A stretch of 64,000 bases of DNA, from the NCBI GenBank assembly GCA_963755755.1, contig CAVWLJ010000011.1:124001-188000 (forward strand). The letters are read 5' to 3'. The DNA comes from DATKNA01 sp963755755. Lineage in GTDB: Bacteria > Actinomycetota > Actinomycetes > Actinomycetales > Kineosporiaceae. Every line of letters begins with the position of its first letter. The first letter of the stretch is position 1. Both the position numbers and the translations under genes were made by a program. The notes beneath the pieces are model-generated. The model made no database searches. It saw only the letters and a program-made list of their open reading frames with translations, and had not been told where the DNA came from. Positions 35,544 through 49,795 of this stretch are shown here, in pieces.

Positions 35544-36716
35544 GTGGCCGACTCCAGCAAGACCGAGAAGCCGACCACCCGCCGGCTCCGGGAGGCGCGC
35601 AAGGACGGGCAGTTCCCGCGCACCCAGGACCCGGCGACGTGGCTGGCGATCGCGGTCGGCGCGGCCTTCGTGCCGCACTCCCTCGGCGTACTGCGCGACG
35701 AGTTCGCCGCCATGCTCGCCGGGCTGCCCGCCGTCGCCGCGGATCCGACCCCCGGGCGTGCCCTTGCGATGGTCGCCCAGCTCCCGCAGGCCGTGCTCCT
35801 CGCGGCGGTGCCGGTCGCGGCCGCGGCCGCCGTCGCCGCCGTCGCGGCCATGGCCGGCCAGGGCGTGCACCTGACGACGAAGACGCTGAAGTTCAAGGCC
35901 TCCCGGCTGAGCCCGAAGCAGGGGATCAAGCGGATGGTCGGCCCGCGCGCCGCCTGGGAGGCCGCGAAATCGCTGGTCAAGGTGCTGGTGATCGCGATGG
36001 TCGTGGTCGTGCTCGGCCGCTCGCTGGTGCCCGAGCTCGTCGGGCGCGGCACCCGCCCCCTCGGGGAGTCGCTCGCCACGCTCACCGCCGGCCTGCGCAG
36101 CCTGATCTGGGTCGCGGCCGCCGCCGGTCTGCTCATGGCGGCCGCGGACTACGGCTACCAACGCCACACGGTGATGAAGCAGCTGCGGATGACCCCGCGC
36201 GAGATCAAGGACGAGGCGCGCCAGACCGAGGGCGACCCGATGGTCAAGGGGGCGATCCGGGCCCGTCAGGTCGCCATGAGCCGCAACCGGATGCTCGCCG
36301 CCGTCGCCACCGCCGACGTCGTGCTCGTCAACCCGACGCACTACGCCGTCGCGCTGCGGTACGAGTCCGGCCGGGGAGCACCGCGCGTGGTCGCGAAGGG
36401 CGCGGACGCGCTGGCGGCGAAGATCCGCGAGCGCGCCCGCGAGCACGGCGTCCCGATCGTCGAGGACAAGCCCCTGACCCGGGTGCTGTACCGGGTCTGC
36501 GAACTCGAGGACGAGATCCCCGCCGAGCTGTACGTCGCCGTCGCGCGGATCCTCGCGTTCGTGATGTCGCTGCGTCGCCCCGGCTCGCGGATGCCGCGGC
36601 CCGCGCCGGCGTCGCTGCCGCACCTGCCGTCGAAGGTCGAGCTGCGGGTGCGCCGGTCGCGCGAACGCCGCGAGCACCGGCGCGACGCCCGCAGGCCGAC
36701 GTCCGCCTCGCTCTGA
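35544..36716 (+). CDS. flhB: Flagellar export specificity switch protein FlhB
   Basis: 390 residues, intact. N-terminal DSSKTEKPTTRRLREARKDG, four membrane segments, then the autocleaving NPTHY motif with Asn263-Pro264, and VVAKGADALAAKIRERAREH, VPIVEDKPLTRVLYRVCEL. A basic tail of about 40 residues follows. Cleavage at NPTH lets FliK switch export from hook to filament proteins. Confidence 0.95.
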   Translation: MADSSKTEKPTTRRLREARKDGQFPRTQDPATWLAIAVGAAFVPHSLGVLRDEFAAMLAGLPAVAADPTPGRALAMVAQLPQAVLLAAVPVAAAAAVAAVAAMAGQGVHLTTKTLKFKASRLSPKQGIKRMVGPRAAWEAAKSLVKVLVIAMVVVVLGRSLVPELVGRGTRPLGESLATLTAGLRSLIWVAAAAGLLMAAADYGYQRHTVMKQLRMTPREIKDEARQTEGDPMVKGAIRARQVAMSRNRMLAAVATADVVLVNPTHYAVALRYESGRGAPRVVAKGADALAAKIRERAREHGVPIVEDKPLTRVLYRVCELEDEIPAELYVAVARILAFVMSLRRPGSRMPRPAPASLPHLPSKVELRVRRSRERREHRRDARRPTSASL

Positions 36717-36762
36717 CCCTGCGCCCGGTCCCTGGCCGCGCCGGGTCTGGGCCGCCGAGGGC

Positions 36763-36812
36763 TCAAGGTCGAGGCCGTGGGCGCCGAGGAGCTGTCGAGG
36801 CCACGGACGGCT
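36763..36812 (+). promoter_or_regulatory. FliA-type promoter and ACGGAC hairpin ahead of flhA
   Basis: TCAA (36763-36766), 16 bases, GCCGAGGA (36783-36790). The leader starts near 36797 and at once has GGCC-ACGGAC-GGCT (36799-36812), with CACGGACG again matching CANGGANG. The stem is only four pairs, one a G-U wobble. Confidence 0.5.
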
Positions 36813-36854
36813 GCACCTGCCAGGGGATGAACCCCGCGGAAGGAAAGGTCACGC

Positions 36855-38918
36855 ATGCCGTCCAACCGGCTAGCCCGGCTCGCCGTGCCCATCGTCGTCG
36901 TGGTCGTCGTGATCATGATGGTGGTGCCGCTGCCCGCGGCGGTGCTCGACCTCCTCATCGCCGGCAACATCGCCATGGCCTTGCTCGTGCTCCTCGTGGC
37001 GATGCAGGTCCGCAAGCCGCTGGAGTTCGCGGTCTTCCCGACGATCGTGCTCGTCGGCACCATCCTGCGGCTCGCCCTCAACGTGTCGAGCACCCGGCTG
37101 GTGCTCCGCGACGGCTACGCCGGTCACGTCATCGACGCGTTCGGCCACATCGTCATCGGCGGCTCGCTCGTCATCGGCCTGGTCGTCTTCGCGATCCTCG
37201 TCGTCATCCAGCTGACCGTCGTCACGAACGGCGCCGCCCGCGTCGCCGAGGTCGGCGCCCGCTTCACCCTCGACGCGATGCCCGGCAAGCAGATGGCCAT
37301 CGACGCCGACCTCAACTCCGGCCTCATCAACGAGGACGAGGCCCGCCGGCGCCGCAAGGAGGTCGCCGCCGAGGCCGACTTCTACGGCGCCATGGACGGT
37401 GGCACCAAGTTCGTCAAGGGCGACGCCGTCGCCGCCGTGATCATCACCGTCGTCAACCTCGTCGGCGGGTTCGCGGTCGGCGTCCTGCAGAAGGGCATGT
37501 CCCCGGGGGACGCCGTCAGCACGTACTCGCTCCTCACCGTCGGCGACGGCCTCGTCTCGCAGATCCCGGCGCTGCTGATGTCCGTCGCGACCGGCGTCAT
37601 CGTCACCCGCTCGACCAGCGACGGCGACGTCGGCAACGACCTCGTCGGCCAGCTCTCCAAGCACCGCGAGGCGCTGCGCATCGGCGGGGGCGCCCTCGTC
37701 GCCCTCTGCCTCGTGCCCGGCATGCCGAAGCTGCCGTTCCTCGCCGCGGGCGGGCTGCTCCTGGTCGCGTCGACCCGCGCCAGCAGCGCCGCGGACACGG
37801 ACGCCGACAGCGCCCGGGCTCTCGCCGCCGCGGCCGAGCAGGCGGCGGGGGCCGAACCCGAGCGCGACCCCGTCACCGAGTCGCTGCACGTCGACCAGCT
37901 CGAACTGCTGCTCGCCGCCGACGTCGTCGACCTCGTGGACCCCGCCCGCGGCGGCGACCTGCTCGACCGCGTCCGCGCCCTGCGCCGCAAGACCGCGCTC
38001 GACCTCGGCGTCGTGCTGCCCCCCGTGCGCACCCGCGACGGGGCGGCGCTGCCTCCGGGCGGCTACGAGATCCGCATCGGCGGCGTCACCGTCGCCACCG
38101 GCGAGGCCCCGCCCGGGCACCTCCTGGCGATCGGCGACTCCCCCGAGGTGCTGCCCGGACGGCGGACCACCGAGCCCGTCTTCGGCCTGCCCGCCGTCTG
38201 GGTGCCCATCGAGCACCGGACGACGGCGGAGGCCGTCGGCGCCACCCTCGTCGAGCGCGCCGCCGTCGTGACCACGCACCTGGCGGAGATGGTCCGCCGG
38301 CACGCCTCCCGCCTGCTCGGCCTCGACGACGTCAAGCAGCTCCTCGACGTGCTCAAGGCGGAGCGCCCCACGACGGTCGACGAGGTCGTGCCGGGGCTGC
38401 TGCCGCTGGCCGGCGTGCAGCGGGTGCTCCAGGGCCTGCTCGACGAGCAGGTCTCCATCCGCGACCTCGGCCGTGTGCTCGAGGGCATCGGCCAGCGCGC
38501 CCGGGTCACCACCGATCCCGACGCCCTGCTCGAGGCCGCCCGCTCCGCGCTCGGCCCCGCCCTGACCGCGCCCTACCAGAAGGACGGCGCGCTGTCGGCG
38601 ATCACCCTCGACCCCGGCGTCGAGAGCGAGCTCGCCGAGGCGATGCGCGCGAGCGAGCAGGGCGTCGTGCTCGCCGTCGACCCGCTGCTCGCGAATCAGC
38701 TGGTCGGCCAGCTGTCCTCACTCGTCACTGCTGCCGAGAACACAGGCGTGACACCCGTGCTGCTCGTCGCCGGACCGCTGCGGTTGCCGCTGCGGCGGCT
38801 GCTGCGCGGCACGTTCCCCCAGCTCCCGGTCCTGGGCTTCACCGAGACCGCGGGCCTGACCTCCATCGAGACCGTCGGACAGGTGAGCCGTGAGCACGAC
38901 TTTGCTGCTCGAGGGTGA
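36855..38918 (+). CDS. flhA: Flagellar export gate protein FlhA
   Basis: 687 residues, intact. Eight-helix N-terminal half with PLEFAVFPTIVLVGTILRLA, LNVSSTRLVL, ARFTLDAMPGKQMAIDADLN, SGLINEDEARRRR (the FHIPEP signature), and a cytoplasmic C-terminal half with DQLELLLAADVVDLV and VPIEHRTTAEAVGATLVERA. The cytoplasmic ring docks export chaperones. GGAAGGAAAGG precedes the ATG. Confidence 0.95.
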   Translation: MPSNRLARLAVPIVVVVVVIMMVVPLPAAVLDLLIAGNIAMALLVLLVAMQVRKPLEFAVFPTIVLVGTILRLALNVSSTRLVLRDGYAGHVIDAFGHIVIGGSLVIGLVVFAILVVIQLTVVTNGAARVAEVGARFTLDAMPGKQMAIDADLNSGLINEDEARRRRKEVAAEADFYGAMDGGTKFVKGDAVAAVIITVVNLVGGFAVGVLQKGMSPGDAVSTYSLLTVGDGLVSQIPALLMSVATGVIVTRSTSDGDVGNDLVGQLSKHREALRIGGGALVALCLVPGMPKLPFLAAGGLLLVASTRASSAADTDADSARALAAAAEQAAGAEPERDPVTESLHVDQLELLLAADVVDLVDPARGGDLLDRVRALRRKTALDLGVVLPPVRTRDGAALPPGGYEIRIGGVTVATGEAPPGHLLAIGDSPEVLPGRRTTEPVFGLPAVWVPIEHRTTAEAVGATLVERAAVVTTHLAEMVRRHASRLLGLDDVKQLLDVLKAERPTTVDEVVPGLLPLAGVQRVLQGLLDEQVSIRDLGRVLEGIGQRARVTTDPDALLEAARSALGPALTAPYQKDGALSAITLDPGVESELAEAMRASEQGVVLAVDPLLANQLVGQLSSLVTAAENTGVTPVLLVAGPLRLPLRRLLRGTFPQLPVLGFTETAGLTSIETVGQVSREHDFAARG

Positions 38919-40333
38919 CGACCTCGAGGCCCTCCTCGCGCGCGCCCGCGCCGAGGGCGGCCCGCACGCCCGGATCGTGCGGGCGGAGAAGGTCCGCTCC
39001 GGCGGTGTCCTCGGCTTCTTCGCCCGGGAGCGGTTCGAGGTCGCCCTCGAGGTGCCGGACCGGGGCGTCGACCTGCGGTCCTCCCGCCTCGCCCTGCCTG
39101 CCGACACCGCACCCGCATCCAGAGAGGGAACGACCATGAGCGAGGGGACTCCGGATCGCGTTCCCGGCGCCGTCGACCGGCTCACCCGCCGGCTCGTCGC
39201 CGCCGCGGACGACCCGGCCGTGGCCGCCGCCGAGGGCCTCCTCGGCCTCGACGGAGCGCGCGGACGCCGAGGAGCGTGCGGGCACCTGGCCGTCGTCGAC
39301 GGCCCGCTCGGACGACCCCTCCGACGCCCTCGACCAGGCGCTGCGGCGTCTGCTCGCGCAGGGCGAGCCCGAGCCCGTGCCGGCCGCGCCGGTGCGGCCC
39401 TCGACCACCCGGCCGGAGTTCACCGCCCTGCTCGACCAGCTCCGCTCCACGGCCGGCGGCACCGGCGCCGCCCCCGTCGCCCCGCCGGCCCCCGTCCTGA
39501 CGGCGCCGGCACCCCCCGCGCCCGCCCCGGTTCCGACCTCGGTGGCCACCCCGGCCGTGGTCGCCGCGGCGTACGAGATCCCGGAGGCCCCCGTGGCGCC
39601 CGTCGCGATGATCCCCACCCAGCGCACCGCTCCCGTCGTCCCGATCGTCGAGCGCCAGACGCTCGGCCACGCCCGGCGCGACGGCTCGTCCACGACCCGG
39701 GACCGGCGCGAGGACCCCCAGCTCGCCGCGGACCGCCGCGCCCTGCGCGCGCTCGGCGTCCCGGTGGCGTGGACCCGTCAGCTGCGCCCCGGCGACCGGT
39801 TCACCGCCGTCCTGCGCATGCTCGACCGGATGCCCGACGTCGACATCGACCCGGCCACCCGGGTCGTCGCGGTCGTCGGCCCCAGCGCGTCGGTCCAGCT
39901 CGAGGCCCACCGCACCGCCCTGGACCTCGCCACCGGCTCCACGCCGCGCCCCGTCATCACCGTGCCCGCACGACCCGGCGCCGAGCGCGCCACCGCCCTG
40001 ACCGAGGCCCGGTTCCTCGGCGACGTCGTCGTCGCGGTCGAGACGGACGGCGAGGCCGGGGCCGCCGCCGCCGTCGAGGCCCTGCAGGCCGTGGACGCCG
40101 GCGCCGTCATCGTCATCGTCTCCGCCGCCGACCCGATCGAGCGGTCCCAGACCCTGCTCGACGCGCTCGGGCAGATCGACGGACTCGCGGTCGAGGGCAC
40201 CGGGGCCACCGACCAGCCCGCCGGCGTGCTCCAGCTCGGTCTCCCCATCGTCCGGCTCGACGGCATCCCGGTCGACCGCTACACGTGGACGGCGGTGCTG
40301 TGCGCCCAGCTCGTCCCGGTGACGGCGCCGTGA
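38890..40333 (+). CDS. FlhF-like protein with degenerate GTPase domain
   Basis: It overlaps the flhA end by 29 bases. Residues 1-60 resemble the FlhF B-domain start (LLLEGDDLEALLARARAEGG, VRAEKVRSGGVLGFFARERF). After a Pro/Ala-rich middle, the C-terminal part follows the SRP-GTPase NG layout (DPQLAADRRALRALGVPVAW, VVAVVGPSASVQLEAHRTAL, GDVVVAVETDGEAGAAAAVE) but the P-loop GPTGxGKTT is replaced by GPSASVQLE, so GTP binding is doubtful. The frame changes near 39258, inside an acidic linker. FlhF normally sets flagellar position; here it may be a GTP-independent relic or scaffold. Confidence 0.65.
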
Positions 40334-40596
40334 AGCCGCTGCGCCTCGGCGTCCTGCTCGCGGCCGTCGTCGCGGGGCCGCCGCTGTGGGTGCTGGTCCG
40401 CGAGGACCAGCTGGACGGCGGCGCCGCGCTCGAACGCTGGGCCGCCGTCGCCGCCATCTGCTCGCTCGCCGCGTCCGGGCTGGCGGCGCTGGTCCGCGGT
40501 TACGAGCAGCAGGCCATCAAGCGCCGCCGCGAGGAACTCGTCGCCCGCGCCGCCGAGGCGATCGACGGTTCGGCGCCGGGCGACCAGGTGGCCTGA
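40330..40596 (+). CDS. Small two-helix membrane protein at the end of the flhA operon
   Basis: 88 residues: LGVLLAAVVAGPPLWVLVRE and WAAVAAICSLAASGLAALVR are two membrane segments, followed by a charged tail (EQQAIKRRREELVARAAEAI). GTGA overlap with the FlhF-like gene places it in the flagellar operon. I do not recognise the family. Confidence 0.65.
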   Translation: MKPLRLGVLLAAVVAGPPLWVLVREDQLDGGAALERWAAVAAICSLAASGLAALVRGYEQQAIKRRREELVARAAEAIDGSAPGDQVA

Positions 40597-40666
40597 TCAC
40601 GCACGGGTGCCGCTCCCGGACGCACTCGTCGCCGTCGTAACCCGTGGGTATGGTGAGGCCGCCGGT

Positions 40667-40682
40667 GGCAGCCCAGGCTGCC
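40667..40682. promoter_or_regulatory. 16-bp dyad upstream of the carboxylase
   Basis: GGCAGCC-CA-GGCTGCC, 39 bases before the carboxylase ATG; a TATGGT at 40650-40655 could be its -10. No -35 is evident. Weak evidence for an operator. Confidence 0.25.
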
Positions 40683-40721
40683 CGCCGCCGGCCGACGTCG
40701 AGGTCCACGGGAGGCGCGCTG

Positions 40722-46204
<5,483 letters not shown>

Positions 46205-46244
46205 AGCTTCACGCGGGCCGACGCTCGTCGCAGAGGTGATCTCG

Positions 46245-46776
46245 TCAACGGCGGCGCGTGCGTGTTCGCGAAGTGAGTCCTGGAGAGGCGGCGCCCCACG
46301 CCCGTTTCGCAGTAAATACCCAGCGGCGGTCCGCGCTCATCACGGAGGCAGCGACGCGAGGCCTCCAGCCGTTCCGGTGTGTCCCGGCGGTACGTCCACG
46401 GACCCCGGTCACGGTATCCGGCGCGCTCGTCCCGGAACTGGCGCCAGTACGGGATCCACGCATCGGTGTCCTCGGGCAGATGAGCGGGGAAGCGTCGACC
46501 CGCCCGGTCGACGAGGCCCATCGCGTCGAGGTCCAGTGCCATGTCGACGGTCCACTGCCGCCCGGCCTCGTCCACCAGCGCCAGCCGCAGGCCGACCATC
46601 GCGAGGGCCAGCCTCACGTCCGCGAGCTGCGAGACCTTGCCGCTCTCCAGACGGGCGACCCGGCTCTGGGACAGTCCAGCGGCCTCGCTGAACGTGCGTT
46701 GGCTCATGCCGCGCCGGCGTCGCCCCGCACGGACCGCCAGCGCCACCAGCATCACGAACGGGATGTCGCTGTCCAT
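46245..46776 (-). CDS. XRE-family helix-turn-helix protein, 3' end uncertain
   Basis: From ATG 46776: MDSDIPFVMLVALAVRAGRR, then a clear HTH (SQRTFSEAAGLSQSRVARLE, SGKVSQLADVRLALAMVGLR) and a C-terminal domain with DEAGRQW and PYWRQFRDERAGYRDRGPWT. This is a typical small actinobacterial XRE protein. The open frame runs on far into the antisense of the carboxylase, which is implausible; a stop at 46245 in the neighbouring frame suggests a frameshift after about 46400. Target unknown; no toxin partner is seen. GC and stop-codon pattern at the 3' end suggest slight decay. Confidence 0.6.
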
Positions 46777-46924
46777 GCCGCTGACGCTCCCAGCCCGCGC
46801 ACTCCGGGACGAGACCCGTCGGCGCGATCTGTGGACGGGAGGAGGGACACGGCGCATCTGTGGACAGCGGCCGCCCTCGCGAACTCCTCACGATGCCCGC
46901 GTCGTGCTCGGGGAGGGCTGTTTT

Positions 46925-46969
46925 GGACGCTGTGCAGTGAGTCGCTGAGCGACTCACTGCACAGCGTCC
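46925..46969. terminator. 22-bp perfect hairpin between the XRE gene and the chemotaxis operon
   Basis: Arms 46925-46946 and 46948-46969 are exact complements; the core GCTGTGCAGTGAGTC resembles the 28466 hairpin. It lies downstream of the leftward EAL/HDOD gene and upstream of the XRE start, with TTTT on its left side, so it can end the chemotaxis operon. Confidence 0.6.
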
Positions 46970-47071
46970 CAAGTGGTCCCCGATGTCCGGCTGGGTTTTC
47001 GGTTTCGCCGGTCGACTTCGTTGGTCGACTGGCCCAGCCCGCTCGGTTCGCGTCGCAGCCCGGCCCGGGCG

Positions 47072-48364
47072 CTACTCGCCCTGGAGCTCGTGGACGATCG
47101 CCAGCGAGTCGCGCAGTGACAGCAGGTAGGCGTGCGAGACGTCCAGCGGTTCCAGCCCGGTGCGGCTCACGGCGTCGACGTCGTCCCGCTCGTGCGCGAG
47201 CACCGCGACGAGGGCGCGACCGGCGTCCCCGTCGCCCGCGAGCAACGCCGACCGGGCGTGGGCGCCGAGGCCGGCGCCGTCCGCGACGTCGTCCGGCTGG
47301 GCGCCGAGCAGCTCCGCGGCGCCCGACAGCAGTCCGATCGTGTAGCCGAGCTCGGGCTCGGCCGAGGCCAGGCGCTGCGTGGCGTGCGCCCGTGCGAGCA
47401 CGCTCCACACCTCGTGGCTGACGTCGCGCGCGCTGCCCCCGTGCAGCAGCGCGAGCACGACCCACGCCCGCAGCCGCCGCGGGCCGAGGAGCACCAGCGC
47501 CTGCCGCAGCGAGCTGAGCTCGGCGGCGGTGCCGGTGGCGGCCGAGTTCGCCGTCCGGAGCACGCGCACCGTCAGGCCCGGGTCGCTGCCGACGAGCTGC
47601 TCGATCCGCGACATGGGCAGGTCGGGGTCCGCGAGCTCGCCGAGCAGCCGGACGCAGACGAGCTGCGACGGCGTGAGCACGCGTCGCTCCAGCAGCATCG
47701 GCCGGTGCAGGTAGCGCCCCTCGAAGAGGTCGAAGCCGAGCTCGACGGCGTGCGCGAAGGTCGCCGCGTCCTCCACGCCGGAGGCGACGAGCGTGACCGG
47801 GCGCCGGCGCAACGCGGCGACCAGCCCCGGGACGACGATCGACGGCAGCGCGGTCACCTGGATGGACACGACGTCGGCGAGGTCGACGAGCGCACCGCGC
47901 ACCGCGTCGCCCCGGTAGTCGCCGACGGCGATCCGGTAGCCGGCCTGCTTGAGCCGGGTGAGCGCGAGCAGCAGCTCGGCGTCCGGGTTCGCGTGCGGAC
48001 CGAGCTCGAGCACGAGGGCCGCCGGTTCGGCGGGGATGGGCACCATGCCGGTCAGGAACGGCCGGGGCAGGCCGACGTAGAGCGGCTTGCCGTCGGCCAG
48101 GCCCTCGGCTCCGAACGTGCCGAAGGCAGCCGCGACGGCGGCCGTTCCCGTCTGTTCGACGACCGGTTCACCCGCCGACGAGGCACTGCCGCCCCCGGTC
48201 GAGGGGACGCCGAAGGCGGCGCGGTACCCCGCGAGCTGGCGCCGGCCGTCGTAGATCCCCTGCCGGGAGACCCGGACGTGATGGACGAGGTCGGGACTCG
48301 GCGCGGGCCGGCCGGCGACGAGGTCGTCGTCGTCCAGCTCGTCGATGCCCGTCTGGGCGCTCAT
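47072..48364 (-). CDS. Degenerate EAL plus HDOD domain protein (YuxH type)
   Basis: 430 residues, intact. N-terminal ~200: EAL-fold remnants (VSRQGIYDGRRQLAGYRAAF, LKQAGYRIAVGDYRGD, VVSIQVTALP, LVASGVEDAATFAHAVELGF, DLFEGRYLHRP) without the catalytic EAL or other metal-binding residues. C-terminal HDOD: SRIEQLVGSDPGLTVRVLRT, ANSAATGTAAELSSLRQALV, LLGPRRLRAWVVLALL. Such proteins are non-catalytic signalling scaffolds. Last gene of the chemotaxis operon, 28 bases after its neighbour; AGGGAGG before the ATG. Confidence 0.85.
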   Translation of the reverse strand: MSAQTGIDELDDDDLVAGRPAPSPDLVHHVRVSRQGIYDGRRQLAGYRAAFGVPSTGGGSASSAGEPVVEQTGTAAVAAAFGTFGAEGLADGKPLYVGLPRPFLTGMVPIPAEPAALVLELGPHANPDAELLLALTRLKQAGYRIAVGDYRGDAVRGALVDLADVVSIQVTALPSIVVPGLVAALRRRPVTLVASGVEDAATFAHAVELGFDLFEGRYLHRPMLLERRVLTPSQLVCVRLLGELADPDLPMSRIEQLVGSDPGLTVRVLRTANSAATGTAAELSSLRQALVLLGPRRLRAWVVLALLHGGSARDVSHEVWSVLARAHATQRLASAEPELGYTIGLLSGAAELLGAQPDDVADGAGLGAHARSALLAGDGDAGRALVAVLAHERDDVDAVSRTGLEPLDVSHAYLLSLRDSLAIVHELQGE

Positions 48365-48392
48365 CGTGCCTCCCTGCTGCGGTGGGGAGAGG

Positions 48393-48881
48393 TCAGCGGA
48401 CGACGACGGAGACGTGGGCGTCGCCGTAGCCCATGATCGAGAGACGGACGTCGAGCCGGCTGCCGACGAGGTTGGCCAGCTGCGCGACGTCCGAGGGCAG
48501 CGAGGCGTTCGGGCCGTACATCTCGTACAGCCGCACGTGCGGGGCGCCGGCCACGTTGAACGTGGCGGCGAGCACGTTGAGCACCTCGTAGCAGTTGTCG
48601 CGCAGCATCTCGGAGAGCTGGCCCTCGTCGATGACGTCGTCGACGCCGCCGCGCGGCAGCATGCCGAGGGCACCGCCGATCCGGGCCGCACCCGCGAAGT
48701 CCACGACGGCGACCGCGGTCATCGTGAGCTGGTCCGTCACGTAGACCGCGACGAGGTTGCTCGGCGCCGTCGACACCGGGTCGGCGTCGAACAGGTCGAC
48801 CGTGCGGCCGACGAGGTCCTCGACGAGCGAGCGCAGTGCTGCGCGGCTGGGCAGCGGGGAGGACTGGAGGGCCGTGCTCAT
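48393..48881 (-). CDS. CheX-like protein of uncertain activity
   Basis: 162 residues: VEDLVGRTVDLFDADPVSTA, QLSEMLRDNCYEVLNVLAAT, RLSIMGYGDAHVSVVV. The layout (helix with an E-x-x-N-like ENxxN position, here EMLRDNCYEVLN) recalls CheX/CheC phosphatases but the motif is not clean. ATGA overlap with the preceding cheY implies a joint function. Assignment is by weak resemblance and context. Confidence 0.5.
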   Translation of the reverse strand: MSTALQSSPLPSRAALRSLVEDLVGRTVDLFDADPVSTAPSNLVAVYVTDQLTMTAVAVVDFAGAARIGGALGMLPRGGVDDVIDEGQLSEMLRDNCYEVLNVLAATFNVAGAPHVRLYEMYGPNASLPSDVAQLANLVGSRLDVRLSIMGYGDAHVSVVVR

Positions 48882-49243
48882 GGGGTCACCACCGTGGAGA
48901 GGACGTCGTTGAAGGACTCGGCCGTGAACGGCTTCGCGATCAGCCCGAGCGCGCCCGACGCGGTCGCCTGCTCGCGCATCTCGTCGGAGCCCTCGGAGGT
49001 GACGAAGCAGAACGGCGTCGTGTCACCCCGGCTGCGCAGGGCCTGGAGGAACTGGATGCCCGTCATCTCGGGCATGTTCCAGTCCGAGAGGATGAGGTCG
49101 GGCCCGTGCTGGGCGACGAGCTCGAGGGCCTCGCGGCCGTTCTCGGCCTCGAGCACCTCGTGGCCGCTCAGGCCGGCCTGCCGCAGCGTCCGGACGACGA
49201 TCATCCGCATCGCGCGGCTGTCGTCGGCGACGACGATCTTCAT
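48878..49243 (-). CDS. cheY: Chemotaxis response regulator CheY (second copy)
   Basis: 121 residues, one receiver domain: acidic pocket VVADDSRAMRM, phosphorylated Asp in LILSDWNMPEMTGIQFLQAL, Thr/Ser in CFVTSEGS, Lys in GLIAKPFTAE. It lies between two CheX-type genes, its probable phosphatases. Confidence 0.92.
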   Translation of the reverse strand: MKIVVADDSRAMRMIVVRTLRQAGLSGHEVLEAENGREALELVAQHGPDLILSDWNMPEMTGIQFLQALRSRGDTTPFCFVTSEGSDEMREQATASGALGLIAKPFTAESFNDVLSTVVTP

Positions 49244-49795
49244 GGCTGTCCCTCCAGGACCTCGGAACGGACGACGGGCGGCCACATCAGGTCCTCGCCC
49301 GACATCTGCGGTATCAGCGTCAGCTCGGCGACGTCGTCGAGGACGAACGCACGGACCGACATCGGTGCGCGCGCATGGCCCGGCACCGCCGTCGGTGCCA
49401 CGACCGCGCCGAGGACCGCGGACGGCAGCGACAGCCGGGCCGACCCGGCGGCGCCGAAGAGCAGCGCCTTGACGTTGCCGCCGGCGATGTTGCCGAGCTC
49501 CCCGACGGCGTCGAGCAGGTCCGCGGTCTCGGGCTCGTCGGTGCCGAACATCCGCGCGGCCAGCGTGTGGGCGAGTCGCCCGGGCACCACCACGCGGACG
49601 CCGAGCCGGGAGCCGTCGGCATCGTCGGCGATGGCCAGCAGGGCGACGGCCGGCGGTGTCGTCGTCGTCCGAGGGCGGCAGGTCGACGCCCTCGGGCAGC
49701 ACCTCCGACTCCTCCTCGAGGACCGAGCGGAGCACGTCGCCGAGCAACGTCTCGAGATCCGGGCGGACCTCCTCGAGGTCGATGTGGTCCGTCAC
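49240..49795 (-). CDS. cheX: CheX-type chemotaxis phosphatase
   Basis: The C-terminal part has the phosphatase helix ELGNIAGGNVKALLFGAAGS (E-x-x-N) and RLSLPSAVLG, as in CheX; the N-terminus is MTDHIDLEEVRPDLETLLGD, VLRSVLEEESEVLPEGVDLP. The two are in different frames, with the change near 49655 (after PPSDDDDT). CheX removes phosphate from CheY-P. Confidence 0.72.

Noticed and set aside
36717..36854. Cyclic di-GMP riboswitch ahead of flhA
   Set aside because: No GEMM-type conserved core could be traced; the region is explained better by the FliA promoter and a small hairpin.
46258..47421. 387-codon plus-strand open frame between the carboxylase and the chemotaxis operon
   Set aside because: It is antisense to the HTH protein and to the HDOD gene and crosses a perfect hairpin.
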